Shown here: in pieces, positions 48,200 through 58,291 of the stretch | Layout of the letters: the number at the start of each line of letters is the position of its first letter | Position numbering within the stretch: the first letter of the stretch is position 1 | DNA from: Molanna angustata | Lineage: Eukaryota > Arthropoda > Insecta > Trichoptera > Molannidae | Assembly: GCA_963576475.1 (NCBI GenBank) | Contig: OY754977.1 | Coordinates: 9,117,089-9,181,088 of the forward strand | Direction: 5' to 3' | DNA: 64,000 bases | Notes under the pieces: generated by a model | Databases searched by the model: none | Told to the model about the DNA's origin: nothing | The model's input: the letters and a program-made list of their open reading frames with translations, nothing else | Made by a program: the position numbers and the translations under genes

Positions 48200-48430
48200 A
48201 AATATTTCTGTTGTATCGACTTCACTAGAGGCTTTTTTAAGTTACTTGGTCGAAAAAAAAATATTTCTGTTGTATCGACTTCACTAGAGGCTTTTTTAAG
48301 TTACTTGGTCGAAAGAAAATTCTTTCTGTTGTATCGACTTCACTAGAGGCTTTTTTAAGTTACTTGGTCGAAAGAAAATTCTTTTTGTTGTATCGACTTC
48401 ACTAGAGGCTTTTTTAAGTTACTTGGTCGA
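48200..48430. repeat. 59-bp tandem repeat, right group
   Basis: Four copies of the same unit as at 47,628, starting TTCTGTTG at 48,206, 48,265 and 48,324, and TTTTGTTG at 48,383. The period is exactly 59 bp. The foldback element separates the two groups. Confidence 0.93.
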
Positions 48431-48460
48431 CATATTTTATACACCAGTTTGAACATGACT

Positions 48461-48680
48461 TTTTTAATTGCTTTTTGGGCAACTAACAGGTACTATGTCA
48501 AATATTCATTAAACAAGCACCCAGTAACAAGTTGCCACATTCTGCAGACTTACGATATTAATCGTCTCACAGATCAAGACTGAAAACACAATTTAAAACT
48601 GTGCCTCCACCGGGAATTGAACCCGGGACCTTTGGCTCAGCAGTCAGATATCTAATCAACTGAGTCATGGAGGCAGACTT
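48461..48680 (-). mobile_element. SINE-B2, tRNA-derived, near full length
   Basis: On the minus strand: head with A box TGACTCAGTTGATTAG and B box GGTTCAATTCC in CCCGGGTTCAATTCCCGG, then GTGGAGGCACAG. The body has AGTCTTGATCTGTGAGACGA and GAATGTGGCAACTTGTTACT, and ends with AGTTGCCCAAAAAGCAATTA. Confidence 0.9.
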
Positions 48681-48919
48681 ATAATAAATAAGTAGTCTTT
48701 GAAAGAATCTTTCCGATTTCAACAGCTGCTGAAGGTAGTTACATATGGCAAAAATACTACGAGATATACAGATTGCAATAAATCAGGCGTTGATCAAGAA
48801 AATTTAGGAGATATTTTTTTTATTTTCTTAGCTCAGTAATAATGATATCTTATATATGTATAAAGGAAAAATATGAAAATATCTATCGAACACCATACTT
48901 CAAATAAAAACTAAAAAAC

Positions 48920-49135
48920 GTTCATTCGCATCATCACGGCATATCCCACAGTGTAAGGAGTCCGGATATGCATTACTTTATAAATGAAACACTACACATG
49001 CATGTATCCCCCTACACCAGATTCGTCTCACCCAAAGAGGCACTACATTCGAAATGTATGGCGAACCTCATTGCTGAACAATGTGAGATGTCATTTTGCC
49101 TGTTGTATTTTCTATTACCCGGCAAATAGAAAACA
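48920..49135 (-). mobile_element. SINE-D copy
   Basis: Reverse complement of the SINE-D body and tail: CATCACGGCATATCCCACAG, GATTCGTCTCACCCAAAGAG, GAACCTCATTGCTGAACAAT and TATTACCCGGC are all in the family order. The overlapping ORFs at 48,984-49,196 are not genes. Confidence 0.8.
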
Positions 49136-49660
49136 TAAAAGATTGGTACCACTATTCAAAGCCTTAAAGGTACTTCGTAGTTATTTGGTCCTATAAATAA
49201 GAGCAATCATTAATAATGTCATAAATCCGTACCGCGGAAACTTTAAATCAATGCATGGTATAATAAATATAACAAAATGTATCTCAACTCTGACCGCGTC
49301 TCGCTCGTGCTGCGGTGTAATGAACAAAGTTCCACAACAAATCTCCGTTCCAATAGCGCACACTTACTATGTGCAGAGTACCACCTCGACTCCAGGAGAG
49401 AGTGGAGGCAGAGGGGCGGGGAAGAAAGGAAAACACAAAAAATCTCACCGCAACAAAGCAAAGGATGGAAATATTGCAAAGTGCTGGATACAAAGGATTT
49501 TATTTGAAAAAAAAAACATCGAATTGAAGCTTTAACAATTTCTTATGAAACTATCAAAAACTTAACTATATTTTAAAGAACTATTATGTATAAACATACT
49601 ATGTACAATTGTTTCTATTAAGAAATTACAAAAGAACTTTAATTAATTGTATCAATCTTT
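49136..49660. other. Unassigned
   Basis: Overlapping frames on both strands at 49,240-49,535 lack recognisable motifs. CTCCAGGAGAGAGTGGAGGC at 49,390 is a local inverted repeat. I see no supported gene. Confidence 0.35.
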
Positions 49661-49756
49661 AAAGATCCAGACTGAAAACACAATTAAAAAGTGTGTCTCC
49701 ATCGAAACCTTTGGCTCAGTAGTCAGACATCTAACGAACTAAGCCACGAAGGCCAA
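49661..49756 (-). mobile_element. SINE-B3, head only
   Basis: Minus strand: GGCCTTCGTGGCTTAGTTCG, TTAGATGTCTGACTACTGAG, CCAAAGG, with a deletion in the B-box region, then GAGACACAC and CAGTCTGGATCT. The body is missing beyond that point. Confidence 0.8.
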
Positions 49757-49799
49757 CAGTTTATATAAAGTACAAAAATACATTGTAGAACATTCAAAA

Positions 49800-49935
49800 A
49801 TTGGATTGCTAAGGAAACTCAATAAAAGGCATAGTTGGTGAACGTTGCGCAGGCACATAAAGTGACCAAGTTAACCAGCCGATGACAGGTCGCAATAATA
49901 TTCCAAATTGGTTTCTATGGCGATGTTAAAAAATG
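49800..49935 (-). repeat. Single-arm relic of foldback family
   Basis: ACTCAATAAAAGGCATAGTT, GGTGAACGTTGCGCAGGCAC, ACCAGCCGATGACAGGTCG and GGTTTCTATGGCGATGTTAA match the right arm at 48,028-48,175, lacking the CCCCGTAGGTGCCTCGAG section. Confidence 0.75.
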
Positions 49936-50014
49936 TCACAAAATACGATTTAAAAAGTAAAATAAAACAAAACACTATAATAAGCTTAATTCCAATATTT
50001 ATGTTTTTTGTTTT

Positions 50015-50060
50015 TCAGCACATGTTTCGGGATCCAACCGTCCCCTTCTTCAGGTGGGTA
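50015..50060 (-). mobile_element. Hammerhead-like core, Penelope/retrozyme relic
   Basis: Minus strand: CTGAAGA (50,053-50,047) matches the CUGANGA box. A stem GGGG/TCCC follows, then GAAA (50,028-50,025) and the self-complementary ACATGT. The base after GT is G rather than A, C or U, and stem I pairing is not evident, so it is probably inactive. Confidence 0.45.
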
Positions 50061-50448
50061 AAGCCAGGGAAGTTAAAGAGGGGATGATTGGTTTCCGAAA
50101 GATGTGTTGCGATAAAAAACACAAAATAAATACCTAGTGAAAGTTACCTAGTATATTTTTATTTAACATTTGAAATTTATTATCTCAATATCCATCAATG
50201 TTATGTTATGTATTTCAATTTCTTGACATCCAATGTCATTTCATTCTTATTGTTTGTTGCTTCATTGCCTTATTTAATTGTTTTTTAATAAACATTTATT
50301 AACGTTTATTTAAATTAAAAGTACCTATAATTTACTACATAATTTGCTTTCCGACTGATAACAGATTATGACATTTACTTTTAAAAATCTTTCTCAGATG
50401 AACCCTGGCAAAAATTATCCTATAAATAGAATGCATAATATGCATATG

Positions 50449-50670
50449 TCGGCCTTCGTGGTTCAGTAAGTTAGACATTTGAATCCAGAGCGAAAGGTCC
50501 CGGATTCTATTCTCGTGGAGACACAGTTTTTAATTGTGCTATTAGTCTGGATCTGTGAGTCGATCAATATCATAAGTCTCCAGGGTGTGGCAACTTGTTA
50601 TTGGGTGCGTGTTAAATTAATATTATTTGACATAGTACCTGCAAGTTGCCCTAAAAAGCAATACAGAAAA
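50449..50670 (+). mobile_element. SINE-B4, tRNA-derived, near full length
   Basis: GGCCTTCGTGGTTCAGTAAG, GAAAGGTCCCGGATTCTATT, TCGTGGAGACACAG, then TAGTCTGGATCTGTGAGTCG, GGTGTGGCAACTTGTTATTG, ATTTGACATAGTACCTGCAA and GTTGCCCTAAAAAGCAATAC follow the same order as SINE-B2. The B box is degenerate. Confidence 0.88.
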
Positions 50671-50869
50671 ATAAAATATGATGAAGGATGACACGATTGG
50701 TAGAAAGCGATTCATTGATCTTTTAATATGTCCTATTTTGATTCGTATTGGAATAATACAAAATAAATTTTATAAATAAAAATAATAAAATAAATAATAT
50801 AATAATATAAATATAATTTATATTATTTTATTTATTATTCGTATTCGTATTTTTTTATTAGTATTGGAC

Positions 50870-51040
50870 ACCAGTCCTGAAGGAAGAAGAAGCAGAGGGA
50901 GACCTAGGATGAGATGGCTGGACGACATCGAGATATAAGAGCGATCGGACAGACAAATTGGAGGAGACATGCTGGCGACAGGGCGGAATGGAGGCAGTTT
51001 CTTGAGGAGACCAAGGCCCACATCGGGCTGTAGCGCCATT
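50870..51040 (+). pseudogene. RTE-like LINE C-terminal tail
   Basis: The frame reads PEGRRSRGRPRMRWLDDIE, then TNWRRHAGDRAEWRQFLEET and KAHIGL-stop. It matches the end of the LINE at 13,660-13,829 (GRRRMGRPKLHWLDGV, NWRTAARDRRGWR). A premature TAA lies after the DDIEI segment (50,936). The 3' end is at TAGCGCCATT, immediately before a MITE. Confidence 0.75.
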
Positions 51041-51046
51041 GCTGAT

Positions 51047-51338
51047 GATTCTGATTCGTTTCAGAATATGAAAACGTCTAAATCAACGGGCGACCGTGGA
51101 TAAAGGATTTTATCCGTGCGGTGTGACGTAATTCTCCCGTCCCGTTATAATGCAGTCAACTTTTTGACATTTCTCATATTATACTAAATTTATCCGTCTT
51201 AATTTAAGTATATGACAAATGTCATAAAATTGTTTGCATTTATACGGGACTCATTACATCAGAGCGCGTATAAAAACCTTTTATCCACGGTCGCCCCTTG
51301 GTTATAGACGTTTTCGTAGTCTGAAACGAATCAGAATC
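51047..51338. mobile_element. MITE with ~60-bp terminal inverted repeats
   Basis: Ends GATTCTGATTCGTTTCAGA and its reverse complement. The inverted repeat continues through GAAAACGTCTA and GGGCGACCGTGGATAAA with a few mismatches and small gaps on each side. Total 292 bp, non-coding. The target duplication is uncertain. Confidence 0.85.
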
Positions 51339-51794
51339 GGACCTAATGTCAACTGAATAAATCGACATATCCGCACACACGAGATTGATTCATTTATAAT
51401 ACGCGGAAAGTTGTAAAACATAAAAAAACAAACTTTTTCCCCATTACATTTCAAACGCCTCCGTTGTTTGCGGAAAAAAAACAAACTAGAACAAACAAGA
51501 ATGAATGAATAAAGACAAAATAAACAATAAACACAATACGAGTAGGTAGGTTATTATAATATAAAGTTAGCAAAGGATATAATTAATTTGTTTTACAAAC
51601 ATTAGTAAATAATATAGACTTTGACACAAACACAATGCGTAGGTTTTGTTTACCGTATGTTGTGTATGCATGTATGTGGTGTCGTGGGAATGGACCATAA
51701 GCAAACTTTATGAATCCAAAATAATTTACTAGGTTCTCAATTTAGTGTTTCTATTTCAGTTGGGACTTGTTACCACAGATTTTTGGTTTCGGAT

Positions 51795-52295
51795 TCAAAC
51801 GAGTGGGTCTTGGCGTGGCCAACTCTCTACTGAATAGTTGATTAATTTATTTTTCTCTTTAAAATGTTGACAAAACCTGAATCTTCTTCTTATTCTTCTC
51901 TTTTTCCAGTGACGTGGACGATCAGCTGTCCTTCCATCTCCTGTGAGGACGTCCTGGAGTTCTGCTTTCTTGGGGAACATCATCCCTGACCACTTTGACG
52001 GTTCTTGAGTATGTCATTCTTGACACGTGTTTGTTCCAGAACCTTCTTCTCTGTCGACCACATCTTACGATATCCTCAACTTCGCACAGCCTTCGGATCT
52101 CGGCTTTTTGTACTCTAACACGAAAGAGTTTCGCCAGCGATGCTTCTGAGTACCTTAATTTCGCAGGTTCGAAGTAAGTTTTTGCTACGGACAGTTTCTG
52201 CTGTGGATTTTATTCTGTAATTCATTATGGGATGAACACATGTCTTGTAGATTCGAGTATTATAATCACTTGAGACAGAAAACGCTTGATTCCGA
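51795..52295 (-). pseudogene. Decayed endonuclease/RT LINE C-terminus
   Basis: Minus strand reads TRIYKTCVHPIMNYRIKSTA, ETVRSKNLLRTCEIKVLRSI, AGETL, then after frameshifts and stops a region ending in an RRIRRRFRF tail. The KTC(V)xPIM(N/T)Y and KNLLRT(C/S)E(I/M)KVLR motifs match the LINE at 18,220-18,330. It is clearly older than that copy. Confidence 0.7.
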
Positions 52296-52924
52296 AACAA
52301 TATAGTGAATAAAAATTAAATATAATAGAAAAAAATCAAAGTTTGTGTTTTCGTGTAAAGTTCAAATGGAAATCGCGTTCGCGGGCCGTCCATTGAACAT
52401 AACTGCGATATTACGGAATGTCACACACGTCAGAGTTTGTTAAACTTTCGATCGGAAAAATAACCTGAACTATTCCGAGTGAAAAGCGGAAAATTGTTTT
52501 CCAATAATGACATAATAATTACAAAAATACAACATGATATATATTATGTATCCACCTACCAATGCTTGTATTACATACACTCATACATACACGTATAACA
52601 AGGAAAAATGGTGTTCAACAAATTAGATAGGTACCTACATATAACGATATACACTATTTAAGTATATTTATTTAAAGAAATTTATGGACTAGCAACACAG
52701 TCAAGTATTTTTTAATGTTCATTAGAAAATTTTAAAAAAATATTGGTTGATAGAGAGTTATACAGTCTATACAATTTATAAAACAGATAATGTACATTGC
52801 TTTATTAGGTGGACCAGTGAAAACTCCATTCATTATTCAATAGGATAATTAATATTGATTAAAAAAAAATACAAATGTATAATTGATTTACTAGTACATA
52901 AAAAAAACACTAAAATAAGACAGC

Positions 52925-53124
52925 TGAATGAATCAAAGTAGGTAATAGGAAAGATTTGAGGAGACAGCTGTCCTAAACGCACTGAGAGAGCTCGCAGAGA
53001 TGTCGAGTGTATTAAAGAAAGCATTGTACACCGTGCAAGGACAGTACACAAACGCATTCTGAGTTTGGTTGTGACTACACTTAGGAATATAAAAAGTGTT
53101 AGGATATCTGGTTCTTCTGCTCGG
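52925..53124 (-). pseudogene. CR1/Jockey-type LINE C-terminus
   Basis: Minus frame reads LIPSRRTRYPNTFYIPKCSH, NQTQNAFVYCPCTVYNAFFN and SSLSAFRTAVSSNL, then a stop at about 52,933. This is the common C-terminal R.(P)..F..P.....QNAF.Y...YN pattern. The ORF upstream is cut off by the Penelope element and SINE-B5. Confidence 0.7.
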
Positions 53125-53204
53125 AATTAACAATTTATTATTTTAGGTATAAATGAAAACACTAATTAGTTTTAGTTTCACTATTTAATTTTAACACTGG
53201 CACT

Positions 53205-53240
53205 GACCGGTATCGATCTGAAGATCATCGTCAGAGTGCG
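53205..53240 (-). ncRNA. Hammerhead-like fold, Penelope left arm
   Basis: Mirror copy of the fold at 56,346-56,385: CTGACGA at 53,234-53,228 and GATA at 53,214-53,211 on the minus strand, identical in sequence. Confidence 0.6.
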
Positions 53241-53654
53241 CGAAAATGAAAGTAAACAGAGTTTAAATAGATATGACTGAAATATTGGTACACAACCTTT
53301 TTTTTTTTTTTTGTAAAGTTCTATCAGTTCGATTAGTATTGCCAGAAAGAACTGATGAAGAAAACTGGCAAACAAAACAGTATGGTAAATATGTGTGATG
53401 TATACAAAGTTTAGTAATGTTGAAGTAGAAAGAAAAACTGATTTTACATTATACAATATAGAAACGAATTATAAGAAATATAAATATTATTGAGTATCCA
53501 GAGGTTGTGTATCCATGTAGTGAAGACCAAATGTGTGCAGGTATCTGAAACAAAGAGAGTGGTCGGCAGTAAAATTCTTTATATCGAAAGTAAACAAACA
53601 ATAAAGGATAAGTGTTGGAATAACCCCACATTAACTGCATATAATGTAGATTGT

Positions 53655-54791
53655 TTAAAATATCGGTTTTAATAACGGTGAAGGGGAGAAGTCTGTCTGT
53701 AAATTTATCAAAGTTTTGCTGTTATCACATTTCAAACGATTTATTTCTAAGATCTCCAAACGATCTAGTTTTTTACCTTTAGGGTTAATATGTAAAATTT
53801 TGGTATTACTATCGATGGAGAAGTCATGACCAAACTCGTTAAGATGTGCAGCAAAGTTGGATGAGTCCTGATTAAGTCTTTTACAACGTAAATGTTCATT
53901 AATACGGATCTTAAATTGTCTTCCCGTTTGGCCGATGTATACACTTGGACAGGAACCACATGCTAAAGAATATATACCGTTATTTTCAATGGGGTCTATT
54001 TTATCTTTATTGTTAATGAGCATTTTGCCTAATGTTTTTGGATTATAAAAAGCTATATTTTTTTTTTTCCTGATTTTTTAATAACGTTACCTGCTTTTAC
54101 GGACGAATTTCCTATGTATGCTAATTTAATCCATTTATCTGATTTTAAAAATTTTATAGTTAATCCAGGGACTATGTTTCTGAGAAGGTTTTTCTTTTTC
54201 TTTTTTCTTATTAAGTCATTAATTAATTTAACTTTATATCCATTGTTTAGTGCTAAATTATAAATAATATTGAGTTCGTTATCATAATTTATTTTTGACA
54301 TAGGTACATTAAAAAGTCTGTGTATTAATGAGTGGAATGTAGACAATTTGTGAGAGTTGTGATGTCTCGAGCTATTATGTATTATATTATCACTGAATGT
54401 GGGTTTCCTGTAAATGTTAAAATCTAAATTTCCATCTATAATTTGTATTGTTAGGTCTAAAAAGTTAATTGAGGATCCACCAACCTCCATCGTAAATTGG
54501 ATGGATTTATTCAGGGAGTTGAGAGATTTTAGAAATAAGTCTAACTGTCTTAAAGATCCTGTCCAGATACCTAATATATCATCCACATATCTTTTATATA
54601 TTAGGAGATTTTTAAAACCGGACAAGGAGGAAAGTTTGTTTTCTAAGTAATCCATAAAAAAATCTGCTAAAATCGGTGACATTGGACTACCCATCGCTAA
54701 CCCGTTCAATTGTTTGTAAAATTTACCATTGAATCTAAAATAATTTTGATCAATACAAATGTTGATCAAATCCCATAATTCATTTATTAAA
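53655..54791 (-). pseudogene. Penelope-like RT/GIY-YIG, left arm, frameshifted
   Basis: Same protein as the right arm, read on the minus strand. It is open from the palindrome centre to 54,053 and then, in another frame, from 54,023 to 53,655. The break is a lengthened A-run (T-run at 54,057-54,069) after VIKKSGK. It has one visible amino-acid difference, Val for Ala in the R-N-I-(A/V)-P-G segment. The first half of the RT is absent. Confidence 0.9.
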
Positions 54792-54798
54792 ACTGGAT

Positions 54799-55929
54799 TT
54801 AATAAATGAATTATGGGATTTGATCAACATTTGTATTGATCAAAATTATTTTAGATTCAATGGTAAATTTTACAAACAATTGAACGGGTTAGCGATGGGT
54901 AGTCCAATGTCACCGATTTTAGCAGATTTTTTTATGGATTACTTAGAAAACAAACTTTCCTCCTTGTCCGGTTTTAAAAATCTCCTAATATATAAAAGAT
55001 ATGTGGATGATATATTAGGTATCTGGACAGGATCTTTAAGACAGTTAGACTTATTTCTAAAATCTCTCAACTCCCTGAATAAATCCATCCAATTTACGAT
55101 GGAGGTTGGTGGATCCTCAATTAACTTTTTAGACCTAACAATACAAATTATAGATGGAAATTTAGATTTTAACATTTACAGGAAACCCACATTCAGTGAT
55201 AATATAATACATAATAGCTCGAGACATCACAACTCTCACAAATTGTCTACATTCCACTCATTAATACACAGACTTTTTAATGTACCTATGTCAAAAATAA
55301 ATTATGATAACGAACTCAATATTATTTATAATTTAGCACTAAACAATGGATATAAAGTTAAATTAATTAATGACTTAATAAGAAAAAAGAAAAAGAAAAA
55401 CCTTCTCAGAAACATAGCCCCTGGATTAACTATAAAATTTTTAAAATCAGATAAATGGATTAAATTAGCATACATAGGAAATTCGTCCGTAAAAGCAGGT
55501 AACGTTATTAAAAAATCAGGAAAAAATATAGCTTTTTATAATCCAAAAACATTAGGCAAAATGCTCATTAACAATAAAGATAAAATAGACCCCATTGAAA
55601 ATAACGGTATATATTCTTTAGCATGTGGTTCCTGTCCAAGTGTATACATCGGCCAAACGGGAAGACAATTTAAGATCCGTATTAATGAACATTTACGTTG
55701 TAAAAGACTTAATCAGGACTCATCCAACTTTGCTGCACATCTTAACGAGTTTGGTCATGACTTCTCCATCGATAGTAATACCAAAATTTTACATATTAAC
55801 CCTAAAGGTAAAAAACTAGATCGTTTGGAGATCTTAGAAATAAATCGTTTGAAATGTGATAACAGCAAAACTTTGATAAATTTACAGACAGACTTCTCCC
55901 CTTCACCGTTATTAAAACCGATATTTTAA
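54799..55929 (+). CDS. Penelope-like RT (C-terminal half) plus GIY-YIG endonuclease, right arm
   Basis: Open from the palindrome centre to TAA at 55,927. The first Met-like position is a TTG at 54,820, so no genuine start is present and the ORF is 5'-truncated. Counting from there (369 residues), the RT motif LAMGSPMSPILADFF is at 24-38, the catalytic YVDD at 61-64 and a conserved FLDL at 103-106. A basic run of Lys is at 189-193. The GIY-YIG nuclease follows, with GIY at 263-265, CxxC at 269/272, YIG at 276-278 and the Arg of GQTGRQ at 282. Penelope-like elements use this pair for target-primed reverse transcription. RT palm motifs upstream of the MGSP block are missing, so it cannot act alone. 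The frame is intact, suggesting a young insertion. Confidence 0.93.
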   Translation, partial: LINELWDLINICIDQNYFRFNGKFYKQLNGLAMGSPMSPILADFFMDYLENKLSSLSGFKNLLIYKRYVDDILGIWTGSLRQLDLFLKSLNSLNKSIQFTMEVGGSSINFLDLTIQIIDGNLDFNIYRKPTFSDNIIHNSSRHHNSHKLSTFHSLIHRLFNVPMSKINYDNELNIIYNLALNNGYKVKLINDLIRKKKKKNLLRNIAPGLTIKFLKSDKWIKLAYIGNSSVKAGNVIKKSGKNIAFYNPKTLGKMLINNKDKIDPIENNGIYSLACGSCPSVYIGQTGRQFKIRINEHLRCKRLNQDSSNFAAHLNEFGHDFSIDSNTKILHINPKGKKLDRLEILEINRLKCDNSKTLINLQTDFSPSPLLKPIF

Positions 55930-56345
55930 ACAATCTACATTATATGCAGTTAATGTGGGGTTATTCCAACACTTATCCTTTATTGTTTGTTTACTTTCGA
56001 TATAAAGAATTTTACTGCCGACCACTCTCTTTGTTTCAGATACCTGCACACATTTGGTCTTCACTACATGGATACACAACCTCTGGATACTCAATAATAT
56101 TTATATTTCTTATAATTCGTTTCTATATTGTATAATGTAAAATCAGTTTTTCTTTCTACTTCAACATTACTAAACTTTGTATACATCACACATATTTACC
56201 ATACTGTTTTGTTTGCCAGTTTTCTTCATCAGTTCTTTCTGGCAATACTAATCGAACTGATAGAACTTTACAAAAAAAAAAAAAAAAGGTTGTGTACCAA
56301 TATTTCAGTCATATCTATTTAAACTCTGTTTACTTTCATTTTCGC

Positions 56346-56385
56346 GCACTCTGACGATGATCTTCAGATCGATACCGGTCAGTGC
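56346..56385 (+). ncRNA. Hammerhead-like fold, Penelope right arm
   Basis: Order: stem I strand GCACT, core CTGACGA (matches CUGANGA), U, stem II GATC with loop TTCA and GATC, GATA, a loopless ACCGGT stem III, C (forming a GUC cleavage triplet), and stem I strand AGTGC. The only departure from the canonical core is GAUA in place of GAAA (A14 to U). Penelope elements are known to carry type I hammerheads with very short stem III. Activity of the GAUA variant is uncertain. Confidence 0.65.
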
Positions 56386-56504
56386 CAGTGTTAAAATTAA
56401 ATAGTGAAACTAAAACTAATTAGTGTTTTCATTTATACCTAGTATAATGGAGTTTCACCACGAATTATCCGTCGACAAAATTAACAATTTATTATTTTAT
56501 TTAT

Positions 56505-56722
56505 TTTGAGTAGCTTCTCGGGTAACCAACAGATAATATGTCAAATATTAATTTAACACGGACCCAATAACAAGTTGCCACATTCTGGAGATTTACGATA
56601 CCTAATTATTATCTCATAGATTTAGACTGAAAACACAATTAAAAACTTTGTCTCCGCCGGGAATCGATCCGAGACCGGTCGCTCAGGAGTCAGATATATT
56701 GTCAACTGAGCAACGAAGGAAA
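56505..56722 (-). mobile_element. SINE-B5, tRNA-derived, near full length
   Basis: Minus strand: CCTTCGTTGCTCAGTTGACA, CTCCTGAGCGACCGGTCTCG, ATCGATTCCCGGCGGAGACA, TCTCCAGAATGTGGCAACTT, GTTATTGGGTCCGTGTTAAA, ATTATCTGTTGGTTACCCGA. Its A-rich 3' tail (AAAATAAATAAAATAATAAA) is the Penelope insertion site. Confidence 0.88.
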
Positions 56723-57109
56723 ATGAAGAATATTCAAAAATAAGTGGTTGTAGCAATTTTAATAATTTATTTCAATTTTTCATAATATAGTTAACATATT
56801 TTTCTTAAAAAGACCAAAACTGTTTTTCTATTTTATATCCCTCAGAATACTTTCATATGAGTTAAGCCAATTATACAGTGTAGGATTCTACGTTGAGACT
56901 TTATTATTTTGTTTATCGTATCTAATATCTTCTGTTTTTCTTGTGTCATATTCTTTATTATATTTAATTTTGGTTTTTAGATTTTTTTGTATCATGGTAT
57001 ACGGTTTGGCTGTGTGCACAAAACATTCGGTTACAAGTAACCAAATGTTTGAAAGTCACTAAAATGTATTTACTATTAACATTAAATTTTGTTTCACTTC
57101 TCTTAGTTT

Positions 57110-57315
57110 GGTCGACAGAGCTTGCAGACTGAGGACGGGCGTTGGGAGAACGTTGGATAACCTGTCTACATGGGGCTTCCTGCAACAGGGAATACCAACG
57201 ACATGTGACTGTGGATCTTATGGTGGGCAATGATTGTGCTTTTAACGTTGCTAGGCACTGGCAGAAGATTATTTAAATGCGTTGATGACACGATAGAATG
57301 GATAGAAGAAGAAGA
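57110..57315 (+). pseudogene. LINE C-terminal fragment with (GAA)n tail
   Basis: The frame reads LRTGVGRTLDNLSTWGFLQQ then GIPTTCDCG, followed by a stop. The LRTG.GR....L..WG.......C.CG pattern is the Cys-rich C-terminal motif of many insect non-LTR ORF2 proteins. The element ends in GATAGAAGAAGAAGAAG. Confidence 0.65.
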
Positions 57316-58271
57316 AGTTTGCATAAAAGCAATAAACGGCATTTGTGTACTTTGTTTTCAATAGATTTTCGATCCAATATACGGATCCACAATAATAACA
57401 AACAACCCAAACACAAATTGTCAAAGAAAACCGTTTCAGAAACTTCAATTTAAAATTAGACACGGTTCGTTATTTAAAAAGTAAACGGTATTGTGTTATT
57501 GTATAATATCGTTCTATGGCGGCGGCTCTAAGACGCTAGGCATTCATTGTTAGTCAAAGCGAAGAAGCCAAGCGCAGAAGGAATACTAAAATTAATTGCC
57601 TCATACATATTATAACCAACAAGATGATTTCGCACTCTCCACACTCCACCCTATCGGAAATTTATTTCATTTTATTTGATTAAAATCAATCACATACCGC
57701 ACTCACCGTCCACTGTCACCTCTTCCACATTATAGAACCAAGTCTATTTCATCCCCGAGATCGCTCGGACAACACAAGGTTACCTACTACCTAGCATATT
57801 TCATAATACTGCCACAAAGAGTCCAACATCTACGGAGGAGGCTCCCCAATCGAACTTGGATCAAGTACCGAGAATTCGCTGGCGGGGAAATCCCCCTCCC
57901 CTCAGTACTCGTGTTGGCGATTCAAACAGTGCCTTGAACCACACATGATGATTCTCCCGACTACTTGGTGCGCCAATTTCTGACGAAAAAATTCGCGGGA
58001 ATCCTCACTACATGTGATCAAAATGAATCCTCGCCGCGGATGACAAGTCACGGTCGGAACATACGTAAGATTTTTTTACATATAGTTTAAAGTATACATT
58101 CCAACCCTCGGAGGAATGAATAGGATGATGGAGATGCCAATTAGCGAAGGTTTTCTGACGAGGTGTTTGGATATTTAATTCAAAAGTTTTTTTGTCAGAA
58201 TAAGTTGGTCACATTTCACAGTGGTGACACTACAAAATCAAAAAAAACTTTGATTTAAAAATTACATAGAT
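57316..58271. other. Unassigned, possible LTR remnant
   Basis: No ORF recognised. Positions 57,690-58,225 are GC-richer than their surroundings and end in TCACATTTCACAGTGGTGAC, which recalls the LTR/primer-binding junction of insect LTR elements. A matching left end was not found. Confidence 0.3.
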
Positions 58272-58291
58272 GATACACACATGTAAACCAA

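Larger units (their letters stand above)
53146..56478. mobile_element. Penelope-like element, palindromic dimer with 21-bp TSD
   Basis: Two 5'-truncated copies lie head to head. Inverted arms 53,144-54,791 and 54,798-56,441 (about 1.65 kb each) meet at a 6-bp spacer, ACTGGA, and differ only by scattered substitutions and homopolymer length. A 37-bp tail present only on the right (ATAATGGAGTTTCACCACGA) completes the element. A 21-bp direct repeat (AATTAACAATTT...TTTTA, 53,125-53,145 and 56,479-56,499) flanks it. Each arm holds the end of an RT, a GIY-YIG endonuclease and a terminal repeat with a hammerhead-like fold. Confidence 0.93.

Noticed and set aside
48984..49535. Several 60-94-codon frames on both strands
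   Set aside because: They overlap SINE-D or lack any recognisable motif, and no splice or promoter context supports them.
51821..51830. Helitron 5' end (TCTCTACTG)
   Set aside because: It is a single short match inside decayed LINE sequence, without a CTRR 3' end or terminal hairpin in a consistent position.
54414..54650. Antisense open frames inside the Penelope arms (also 54,939-55,175)
   Set aside because: They are reading-frame shadows of the RT coding strand, mirrored because the locus is palindromic.
53144..56441. Palindrome as a sequencing foldback artefact
   Set aside because: Symmetry ends at element boundaries, unique flanks follow, a 21-bp direct repeat encloses it and the arms differ at several positions. 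Reads should still be checked.
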